This document shows positions 35,862 through 43,696 of a stretch of 64,000 nucleotides of DNA, piece by piece. Within the stretch, counting starts at the first letter, position 1; each line of letters opens with the position of its first letter. Source of the DNA: Janthinobacterium lividum PAMC 25724 (GTDB taxonomy: Bacteria; Pseudomonadota; Gammaproteobacteria; Burkholderiales; Burkholderiaceae_D); contig AHHB01000011.1 of the NCBI GenBank assembly GCA_000242815.2, forward strand, positions 62,001 through 126,000, written 5' to 3'. Position numbers and translations under genes: made by a program. Under the pieces are notes generated by a model, which searched no databases, was not told the origin of the DNA, and saw only the letters and a list, made by a program, of their open reading frames with translations.

Positions 35862-37994
35862 TTATGCGGCGTCTTTTACTTGCACCACATCTTGCACGAT
35901 ATGTCCCTGCTGCAGCACTACCACTCGTTGTGCCATCGCAATCGTTTCGGGCCGATGGGCTACGATCACGCGCGTCAGCTGAATCTTTTGAATGGCCGCA
36001 TTGACTGCCTGTTCATTCCACACGTCCAGATGACTAGTTGCCTCATCGAGCACCAAGAGTTTCGGATTGCTGTACAGGGCACGCGCTAGCAGGATGCGCT
36101 GTTTCTGGCCGCCGGACAGGCCGCTGCCGATGTCGCCCACCAGAGTATTGAAACCCATCGGCATGGCGGCGATCTCCGCATGCACGGCGGCCAGGTGCGC
36201 GCAGGCTTGCACCTGCTGGTAATTGGGGGAGGGGGCAAAGAAGCTGATGTTGTCGGCGATGGAGCCGGCAAACAGCGTGTCTTCCTGCATGACCGTGCCC
36301 AGCAATTGCCGGTAGTTCGTCAAGCCCAGGCTGCCCAATTTGATGCCGCCGATGAGGATTTCGCCTTCCGTCGGTTCCAGCAAGCCCAGCAGCAACTTCA
36401 TGAGGGTCGTCTTGCCGCAGCCGGACGGGCCGGTGACGGCGATGCACTGGCCAGCGGGAATGTGCAAATTGAGGCCGCTCAATACATTCGGTTCGCTGGC
36501 GGCGTAGCGGAAGGTGAGGTTGCGGATCTCGATCGATGGCGAAATATCGTCCATATCGACCTCGACGTCGCTGCCGTCTACTTCCGCGTCGGTCAGGACG
36601 ATGTCTGCCACCCTCTCGCCATGCAGGCGCAACATGCGCAGCTCGAAGAGTTTGTCGATCAGGCTGGCCATGCGCTGGCTGAACTGGTCCTTGTAGCTGA
36701 TGAAGGCGAACAGCATGCCCACCGAAAAGCGGTTGTCCAGCACGGCCAGCGCCGCCATCCAGATGACGATCACCCGTTCGGCGCTGAACAGCAGGGTATT
36801 GGCCGTCTGGTAAGACACGGACAGTTTGGCGATGCGCAGGTCGGCATTGAACTGGTCGGCCAGCGCGTTGGTCCAGCTGGCGCGGCGCTCCGCGGCGCGG
36901 CCGAACAGTCGGATGCTCTGGATGCCGCGCACCGATTCGAGAAAATGCGTCTGCTGTTTTGCCGCGTGGATGATCTGTTCGGCCGTCGCCTCGCGCATGG
37001 CATTGAACAAGGCCCAGCGCAGCAAGACATACAACAGCACGGCGATACAGGCCACGCCCGCCAATAGTGGGCTGTAGAACAGCATCATGCCCAGGGTGGC
37101 CAGCACCAGCACGCCGTCGATGGCGCCTTCGACGAATTGCGTCGTCAGGCTGCGCTGCATGGTCTGGATGGAATTGAAGCGCGAGACGATGTCGCCCGTG
37201 TGGCGCTTCTCGAAGTATGGTAACGGCAACTTCAGTAAGTGGGCAAAGGCATTGCCCAGCCATTGCAGATTCAAATTCGTGGCCAGCACGGTGGTGATCC
37301 AGGAACGCACGGCGCCGATGGCCGTCTGCACCAGCACCAGCAACAAGAAGCCGCAGCCAAGCACCGTGATCAGGTCGCGGTCGGCGGCCAGCAGCGCCTC
37401 GTCGACCAGCCACTGCATGTAGAACGGCGCTACCAGCGCGCATACCTGCAAGGCCAGGCCCAGCACCAGCAATTGCAGCAGGCCGCGCTTCAGGCCCACC
37501 ACGCGCCCCATTAGCGACAGCAGCGAAAACTGCTGTTTTTCCTCGGCCTTTTTGAATTCGGCGGTGGGCGTCAACTCCAGCGCCACACCCGTAAAGTGTT
37601 TCGCCACTTCCGCCAGCGGCAGGCGGCGCTCGCCCACGGCCGGGTCGTGGATCACGGCATGGCTGCCGGAGACGGACTTGAGGACGACAAAATGGTTCAA
37701 GTCCCAGTGCAGGATGGCCGGCAGTTTCAGCTCGGGCAAATGCTGCATGTCGAGTTTCAAGGGCCGCGTATGCAGTGCCAGCCCCTGCGCCATCGCCATC
37801 AGCCCTTTTAAAGTGACGCCCTTGAGGGAGACGGAAAAGCGCCGGCGCATGCTGGAAATGTCGGTCTGGTGGCCCCAGTAGCTGGCCACCATGGACAAAC
37901 AGGCCAGGCCGCACTCGGCCGCTTCCGTTTGCAGCAGGATGGGCAGGCGCTTGCTACGCCAGAATGACAGGTGGGCGAGATCGGGAAAATACAT
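35862..37994 (-). CDS. C39-peptidase ABC exporter for a bacteriocin
   Basis: Dual-function inner-membrane exporter of 710 residues, of the CvaB/LagD type. The N-terminal C39 cysteine protease domain has Cys28 (TEAAECGLACLS), His101 (NHFVVLKSV) and Asp117 (IHDP), and cuts leaders after a double glycine. The membrane domain spans about 160-450. The ATPase has Walker A GPSGCGKTT, signature LSGGQKQRILLARAL and Walker B LLVLDEATSHLD. I chose the ATG at 37994; a TTG at 38027 is the alternative. It follows the HlyD gene by about 57 bases and should export the 63-residue precursor at 40432. Confidence 0.93.
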   Translation of the reverse strand: MYFPDLAHLSFWRSKRLPILLQTEAAECGLACLSMVASYWGHQTDISSMRRRFSVSLKGVTLKGLMAMAQGLALHTRPLKLDMQHLPELKLPAILHWDLNHFVVLKSVSGSHAVIHDPAVGERRLPLAEVAKHFTGVALELTPTAEFKKAEEKQQFSLLSLMGRVVGLKRGLLQLLVLGLALQVCALVAPFYMQWLVDEALLAADRDLITVLGCGFLLLVLVQTAIGAVRSWITTVLATNLNLQWLGNAFAHLLKLPLPYFEKRHTGDIVSRFNSIQTMQRSLTTQFVEGAIDGVLVLATLGMMLFYSPLLAGVACIAVLLYVLLRWALFNAMREATAEQIIHAAKQQTHFLESVRGIQSIRLFGRAAERRASWTNALADQFNADLRIAKLSVSYQTANTLLFSAERVIVIWMAALAVLDNRFSVGMLFAFISYKDQFSQRMASLIDKLFELRMLRLHGERVADIVLTDAEVDGSDVEVDMDDISPSIEIRNLTFRYAASEPNVLSGLNLHIPAGQCIAVTGPSGCGKTTLMKLLLGLLEPTEGEILIGGIKLGSLGLTNYRQLLGTVMQEDTLFAGSIADNISFFAPSPNYQQVQACAHLAAVHAEIAAMPMGFNTLVGDIGSGLSGGQKQRILLARALYSNPKLLVLDEATSHLDVWNEQAVNAAIQKIQLTRVIVAHRPETIAMAQRVVVLQQGHIVQDVVQVKDAA

Positions 37995-38051
37995 GAGGCG
38001 CAGACGTAAAATATTGTGGGAAATCAATACTGGTGTGTCAGTGCAGGCGTA

Positions 38052-39359
38052 CTACAAGCGTCCAGAAATGCCGAATAGGGGTTCGAGCACCCACTCATAC
38101 AGGCGCCGCCGCTCCAGCAGTACGCTGGCGTCGACCAGCATGCCTGACTTCAAAGGCAAGGTTTCGCCATACGCCTGCACGCTTTGGCGCTGCAGAGTCA
38201 GGCGGATGCGGTACAAGGGTTCGCCACTGGTACCGCTGACGGCGCTCGGCATTGACAGCTCTTCGGGCCGCAGCGAGGTGCTGGCCACTTCGCGCACCAG
38301 CGCCGGATACTGACCGAATTTTTGATATGGATAAGCCTGATAGCGCAGCAGCACCGTCATGCACGGCATGATGAAGCCAACCGAGCGCGACGGCGCATAG
38401 ATTTCCGCCTCCAGTTGGGCGCCTTGCGGCAGCACGGAGGCGAGCACGCTGTTGGCCGCCACGGTCTGGCCCAGTTCCGTGGTGATGGCCGTGACCATGC
38501 CATCCTGCGCCGCGCGCACCAGGATTTCGCGGCGCGCCTCGTTCTCCGTCAGGTCTTGCTCGATGGCGGAGACATTACGCTGCAAGCCTTCCGTATCGCG
38601 CTGCGCCTGCACCTGCAAGTCGCGCACATCCGCTTCGGTAGTGGCCAGGTCGCGCTGGCTGGCCGACTTGATGCGTTGGAGTTCGGCCAAGCGTTGATGC
38701 TGGTCCAGCAGTTCGGCCTGCTTATCCTGTAGTTGTGCCGATGAAATGTAATTGGTGGCGTGCAGGTCGCCATAGCGCTGGTAGGATTGTTCCGCCAGGG
38801 TAATGCGGCGCTGCTGCAGCGCGATCTGGTCGTCCATGCGACCGATTTCCGCCGCCAGGTCGCTGGCGCGGCGCTGGCCCGCCGCCACGCGCTGGCGCGA
38901 TTGCAGGCGCGACTGCTGCAATTCCGCGTCATAGCTGTCGCGCCGGCTTTTCAGCAGGCTTGATACGACTTGCTGGGGCGCCCCCGCATTGGTGCTGCTG
39001 CGCTCGCCCGACAGCACGAACAGCACCTCGCCCGCGCGCACGGCCTGCCCTTCCTTGACGCGCACCCCGGCAATGACGCCCGCCTGGCCCGGCATGACGC
39101 GGATCACGCCGCTGGTCGGCAACAGCACGCCCTGCGATTGCGCCTTGCGCGTGGTGCTGAAGAAGATGAAGAAAGCGATGATGGACAGCGCAATGGCGAG
39201 GAACAGCCAGGTCAGGAACAGATGGCTGACGGGCCGCGCCAGCAGCACCGTGCCGTATTGTTTAGTGCTGAGAAATTCGATGGCCTGCTGGCGAAATAAT
39301 GACTGTACCGATGGGGCAAAATTTTCTCGTAACGTCATGGCATCGAATTTATTTTTCAA
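38052..39359 (-). CDS. HlyD-family secretion adaptor (CvaA-like)
   Basis: Periplasmic membrane-fusion protein that connects the exporter to an outer-membrane channel. One membrane helix (LTWLFLAIALSIIAFFIFFS-like, near residue 45) is followed by a barrel domain (GVIRVMPGQAGVIAGVRVKEGQAV), a long coiled coil (about 130-280) and a second barrel half. I favour the TTG at 39359, which has AAGGTGG six bases upstream; the first ATG is at 39338 without such a site. No TolC-type gene is in the window, so the outer channel must be encoded elsewhere. Confidence 0.87.
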   Translation of the reverse strand: MKNKFDAMTLRENFAPSVQSLFRQQAIEFLSTKQYGTVLLARPVSHLFLTWLFLAIALSIIAFFIFFSTTRKAQSQGVLLPTSGVIRVMPGQAGVIAGVRVKEGQAVRAGEVLFVLSGERSSTNAGAPQQVVSSLLKSRRDSYDAELQQSRLQSRQRVAAGQRRASDLAAEIGRMDDQIALQQRRITLAEQSYQRYGDLHATNYISSAQLQDKQAELLDQHQRLAELQRIKSASQRDLATTEADVRDLQVQAQRDTEGLQRNVSAIEQDLTENEARREILVRAAQDGMVTAITTELGQTVAANSVLASVLPQGAQLEAEIYAPSRSVGFIMPCMTVLLRYQAYPYQKFGQYPALVREVASTSLRPEELSMPSAVSGTSGEPLYRIRLTLQRQSVQAYGETLPLKSGMLVDASVLLERRRLYEWVLEPLFGISGRL

Positions 39360-39853
39360 AATAATCCACCTTTTAAAAAATACCAAATAAATTCCACAAA
39401 AATTAATTTTACACATCAATATTAAACAGTAACATCTCACAAAGAAAATATTTCTATTTAAATTTTATTAAGTATAGTACTTAATTAGCCCAAAGCACAT
39501 TGATTAAAAACATATCATTCCTATTTTATAAATAAAAAAACCATGATTTACATTAATTTTACTCATAAAATATCATATAAAAATAGTCCCTACGCTATAC
39601 TTAATCCGCTACTCATGCATAATTCTAATATACTGTCCACCAATTAAACTGGACTAAATCAACATCTCACTCTCAATGTGTATCATGAATTTTCTGGGAT
39701 GTTCTATATCTTGCCGAGCGCGAAACATTCCATGTATTCACTCTTCTTTGCTATATGAAAAAATATTCCCCCAGCTTACTCCACACTATCTCCGAAAGAT
39801 CAATTCTGTCTAGGCGTAATTTATAAATTTTAGCAACAAAATCTTCCTTTTAT
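39360..39853. other. AT-rich non-coding stretch inside the bacteriocin locus
   Basis: About 490 bases far richer in A and T than the flanking genes. Only very short open frames exist (for example a 33-codon plus-strand frame at 39543), and none has a double-glycine leader or ribosome site. TGTCCACCAATTAAACTGGAC near 39634 resembles an insertion-sequence end, but no partner end was found. The promoter of the hlyD-exporter pair probably lies here. Confidence 0.6.
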
Positions 39854-40360
39854 TTATAAATATTTCTTTAGGAGGCTTCTACGAAGTTTCCACAAAGAAA
39901 CATATCCACCACTTACGACTAAAATATCTCCCTCCTCACTTATCCTTATATTTCCCTCTTCCCAACGAAGCAATCTTGGTAAATTCTGCCGATATACTAC
40001 TATTTTATTAAACCTTTTTTCCTCAACATAATTCATTCTTAAAAGACGGACTTCAATTTCATCAAGCATACCCAAACCGTTGTCTCTAACCATGAATTTA
40101 GCTGGGAGTACAGCCATCAAAGAAAAAGTAGCCCCTATCGCCGCCCCCAACAATACTCCTTCAAGGGGAATATTGTCGTCTCCATCTAAAGAAAGTAAAT
40201 AAGTTATGAAGACCATACAACCAAGCACTGTAACAATCCAAGATACCGCTTGTGCTTTTGATTGAAAAAGAAAAAAATAGCGCCATTTTTCTAATGGAAA
40301 AAAAATAGCAGTAACACTATTACTGATTTTTTTCATTCTGGACTCTTGAAATTTATTCAT
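39854..40360 (-). CDS. small membrane protein, candidate bacteriocin immunity protein
   Basis: AT-rich gene for a 168-residue protein of unknown family. The ATG at 40360 is supported by GGAG six bases upstream; the open frame reaches 40420 but the extra part lacks a ribosome site. Two membrane helices lie near residues 38-58 (SWIVTVLGCMVFITYLL) and 68-90 (GVLLGAAIGATFSLMAVLPA). The rest is a basic cytoplasmic domain ending SLWKLRRSLLKKYL. It sits 71 bases after the microcin-like gene and before the exporter genes, the usual place of an immunity gene. Immunity is an inference from position only; the topology resembles YcxB-like membrane proteins. Confidence 0.65.
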   Translation of the reverse strand: MNKFQESRMKKISNSVTAIFFPLEKWRYFFLFQSKAQAVSWIVTVLGCMVFITYLLSLDGDDNIPLEGVLLGAAIGATFSLMAVLPAKFMVRDNGLGMLDEIEVRLLRMNYVEEKRFNKIVVYRQNLPRLLRWEEGNIRISEEGDILVVSGGYVSLWKLRRSLLKKYL

Positions 40361-40431
40361 CCATAACTCCAAATTTAGAATTTTTATGGCATAACACAGC
40401 AATTCGCAGTGCCATGCCAATTTTTAAAAAA

Positions 40432-40623
40432 TTAATTCATAAAATATTTGAAATATCCATAGCTAACACCTGCACCAAACATTGCACCAGCAACGCCGCC
40501 GATTGGTCCACCTACCGAAAACCCAATTGCAGCAAAGCCTGCGGTAGTGCCGGCGGAGGAAAGTACCTGTGCCAAACCAGCTCCAGAAACCTGATCAATT
40601 TCAGAAATAGAAAAAATTTCCAT
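40432..40623 (-). CDS. class II microcin-like bacteriocin precursor
   Basis: Short gene for a 63-residue peptide. The first 15 residues, MEIFSISEIDQVSGA, match double-glycine leaders such as that of colicin V (hydrophobic -4, -7 and -12 positions and a GA at -2/-1), so the C39 exporter would cut after Ala15 and release 48 residues. The mature part is glycine/alanine-rich (SVGGPIGGVAGAMFGAG), without cysteine, and ends in aromatic SYGYFKYFMN. The start at 40623 has only a weak GAG upstream; an upstream open frame to 40764 would place the leader internally and is rejected. Membrane-active killing is inferred. Confidence 0.82.
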   Translation of the reverse strand: MEIFSISEIDQVSGAGLAQVLSSAGTTAGFAAIGFSVGGPIGGVAGAMFGAGVSYGYFKYFMN

Positions 40624-40651
40624 TTTTAGCTCAAAAGTTAAATTTAAAAGT

Positions 40652-40686
40652 AACCTACGCTCAAGCCATACAGCCGAACGTAGGTT
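40652..40686 (-). promoter_or_regulatory. inverted repeat in the leader of the microcin gene
   Basis: AACCTACG (40652-40659) and CGTAGGTT (40679-40686) are perfect eight-base inverted repeats around 19 bases, some 30 bases upstream of the microcin start codon. They could form an mRNA hairpin or an operator. No strong -35/-10 pair could be fixed. Confidence 0.5.
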
Positions 40687-40814
40687 TATTATGTTTCGGG
40701 ATAAAATAAAGAAGTTGACAATAGTCATGTAATGTGGATTTTCAAAACAATTCCCGACAAACACTCAAAGTCAGGAAAATAGTGCACATATACGTTCACC
40801 GCCCGGGAACCATC

Positions 40815-41775
40815 ATGCAAAAGCGCTTCTCCGATCTTGAATACGCAGCCAGGAAGAAGCAGACGAGGCGCGACCGCTTCCTGCCCGAGATCGACAGCGT
40901 GACGCCGTGGGGCAGGCTGCACAAACTGATCGAGCCGTTCTATCCGAAGGTCGAAGGCGCCGGCCGGCCACTGATCGGACTGGCGCGCATGCTGCGCATG
41001 TATGTGGCCCAGCAATAATTCGGCTTGTCTGACGAAGGCATCGAAGACGCGATCTACGACAGCCAATCCATTCGCTCCTTTGTTGACATCAATCTGGGCC
41101 GCGAGTCGGCTCCGGACGCAACAACCATGCTGAAGTTCCGCCACCTGCTTAAAGCCAACGGGCTGACGCGCAAGGTCTTAGATACGATCAACGGACATGA
41201 TGATGCGCGAAGGCACCATCGTCGACGCCACGCTAATCGCCGCGCCGCCGTCGACCAAAAACAAGGACGGCAAGCGCGATCCAGAGATGCACCCGTCGAA
41301 GAAAGGCAATGACTGGCACTTCGGCATGAAGGCCCACATCGGCGTCGATGCCGCTTAGGGCCTGGTGCACACCGTCATCGGCACGGAAGGAAACGTCGCC
41401 GACTCGACGCATGCGCTGCCGTACGGCGACGAGAGCGCCGCGCTCGGCGACGCCGGCTACCAGGGCGTAGAAAAGCGGCTTGAAAATATCGGCAAATCGG
41501 TGGTGTGGCATGTGGCCATGAAGCGCTCCAAACGCAAGGCGCTGCCCAACAATAAACTGGGACGCTTGACGGAAAAGCTCGAGCATCTGAAGGCCAGCGT
41601 CTGGGCGAAAGTCGAGCATCCGTCCCATGTCGTCAAGAACCGGTTTCGTCATCAAAAAATGTGTTATCGAGGCCTGGCGAAGAACACCGCACAGCTCTAT
41701 ACGCTGTTCGCCTTTGCCAATCTGCTGCTGGTCGGCAGGCGCTTTACGATCACCGAATCCCGTAGTCCGTCCTGA
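40815..41775 (+). pseudogene. decayed IS5-family transposase
   Basis: The start MQKRFSDLEYAARKKQTRRDR and DSVTPWGRLHKLIEPFYP are typical of IS5-family transposases. A TAA at 41016-41018 interrupts the frame after MLRMYVAQQ (normally Trp follows). The frame shifts near 41200 between LDTINGH and [20 protein letters not shown], and a TAG at 41356-41358 interrupts again after HIGVDA. The C-terminal part is intact to 41775. At least three lesions make it inactive. No clear terminal inverted repeats or target duplication were found, so the element's ends are unknown. It borders the bacteriocin locus. Confidence 0.87.
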
Positions 41776-42065
41776 TGACAGAAAGACGCGAAACATCGCG
41801 TCGAATGGAGCGAGAAATGGGCTTGAGCAACTAGTCAGTCGACCATTTGGCACACCAAAGTCGCTACGAAAGCGAATTGATCAGTACTTCCCTAACGCCA
41901 ATCGATGATCTATGCCAGCGAGGGAGTCAAACTGGCACGCACGCCGCTGCGGTTGCTGGTAGGATGGTTGATAAACTGACTGCCATAGCCGAGAAGCAGT
42001 ATCTCGCTCTTGATCGGGTATTCCTCAGACACCTTGAGCAAGAATCCGGTACTGCTTTCAATCTG
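41776..42065. other. intergenic stretch after the IS5 remnant
   Basis: About 290 bases with no supportable gene. The bases near 41776-41850 may be the right end of the IS element. Between 41927 and 42060 the composition is coding-like in one frame (MVDKLTAIAEKQY), but there is no start context and no recognised family, so it is left as unassigned. Confidence 0.4.
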
Positions 42066-43696
42066 TCATGCAGTCGCCAAGCGCGCCGCCCTGTCCCCCC
42101 ACCACGCCGCTTCCTCGAACACGGAAAATCCCGACAGATCGGCATGCGCGAACAGGATGGCGCCATCGTGTTCGCGCAGCGCCTTCAGGCCCGCATTGCT
42201 GCGAAATCCCGGCAAGGGAGCAGCCATGGCGTGGCCGCGCACGGTGATGTCGACGCGCTCGACGCAGCTGGCAAAATCGCGTCCATACGCCGTTTTCAGG
42301 TCGACGCTGGCCAGCGCCAGCAATTGCTCGGGGCTGGCCGTATCGAGCCACTTGCGGGCTTCCTGCGGCGTGCGGTCGGACAGCGCCACGTAGGCGCTGA
42401 AAACGGTTTTCTCGGGCGGGCGCACGCGGATATCCTGGTGCGTGGAGACGACATAGCCGAGGCCCGGTTCCTGGTACACCACGTTGTCCCAACATAGCGG
42501 CGCATGCGGTAGTTCGTCGGGAAAGCGCTTAAGCAGAAAGTTGGCCACCAGCCACGGCGCATACGCGGGCGTATCGCGTTTGACGTCGAAGCCATAGTCG
42601 GCGATGTTGTTCACCACGCGCGCCGCCACATACAGTGGCATGGCGCAGATGGCCTTGCGTGCCTTGACCAGATAAGTGCGCGGCTGGCCGTCGACCAGTT
42701 CCAGGCAAAGTGCTTCTACGCCCTTGTCAGTCGTCTGCACGGACACCACCGTGCCCGCCTTGCGTCGCACGCCCGACGCCTGCTCCATGGCTGTGGCCAC
42801 GGGCTGCATGCCGCCCGGCCAAGTCAGCCAGGCACCATTGCCGGCATTCGCCGCCTGTCCCCAGCGACTGCAGTAGTAATGCAGGCCGGCCCAGGCCGAA
42901 ACCTGGTCATAACGCGTACCGTAATCGTCGCGGCAACAGTAATTCAGATACCAGTGCAGGGTGGGCGATGTATAGCCTTCGCGCTCCATCCACTGCTTCA
43001 AGGTGATGGCGTCGAGCGCCTGCCAGGCCGGGTCCCGCGACGATTCCACGGTGGGAAAGACAAAAACGCGTTTGCCATCGTTGCCGCGCGCCTGACGCAA
43101 ACGCCGTACCTCGGCAAAGAAGCGTGCGTGCTGCGCCAGCTCCTCGGCAGAGACGCCTTCGGTGGGAATGAAACCGTCCTGCCACTGGCCGTTGAACAGC
43201 AAGCGCTCTTCGGGCGCGTGCAAAATATAGCGCTCGTCGTAAGTCGGCTTTTCCGCCTGCGGATTGCGCTCGATGATGCCGAGGTCAAACAGGATCTCGC
43301 GCACATGCGTGGACTCGGGCGGGGGCAGCGGCAGATAATGACCACCGGTCGGATAAGCCAGTTCGCCGAAGTGGCCGCCTGCCGCGTTGCCATATGGCTG
43401 CGGCCCATCGATCATCAGGAAGTCCTGCTTCCCAAGCTTGTTCAGGCGCCATGCAGCCGTCAGGCCCGCGATGCCGGAGCCAAGAATGGCAACATCCGTG
43501 CTGACGCTTTCGAGGGCGGTGGCAAGGCTTTGCGCTCGCGCAGCAGGTCGCGCATATAGTGTCCTTCGCTGCGGCCCGGATACAGCACCTTGGGCGTGAT
43601 TTCCTGCCAGCGCAGATACGCGCCTATGCTGCCGATGCCGGCGGCGGCCGCCGCAGTACCGCCGGCAGCCCACAACATGAAGGAACGGCGCTGCAT
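42066..43696 (-). pseudogene. Tat-signal FAD-dependent amine oxidase-like protein, frameshifted
   Basis: FAD oxidoreductase with the dinucleotide loop DVAILGSGIAGLTAAWRLNKLG and the late FAHADLSGFSVFEEAAWWGDRAA block of amine-oxidase-type flavoproteins. The N-terminus MQRRSFMLWAAGGTAAAAAG is a twin-arginine-type signal, so the enzyme should be exported folded with FAD. The frame breaks near 43523: the signal frame runs to MRDLLRERKAL and FAD-domain coding continues in another frame from ATALESVSTDV. One missing base explains it. The start overlaps the spermidine-synthase-like stop (TGATG). A polyamine substrate is suggested only by the neighbours. Confidence 0.82.

Noticed and set aside
39634..39654. 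Insertion-sequence end near TGTCCACCAATTAAACTGG
   Set aside because: It resembles an IS terminus, but no second end or transposase belonging to it is present.
39541..39655. Second bacteriocin precursor in the AT-rich gap
   Set aside because: A 33-codon plus-strand frame exists, but it has no double-glycine leader and lies on the opposite strand to the locus.
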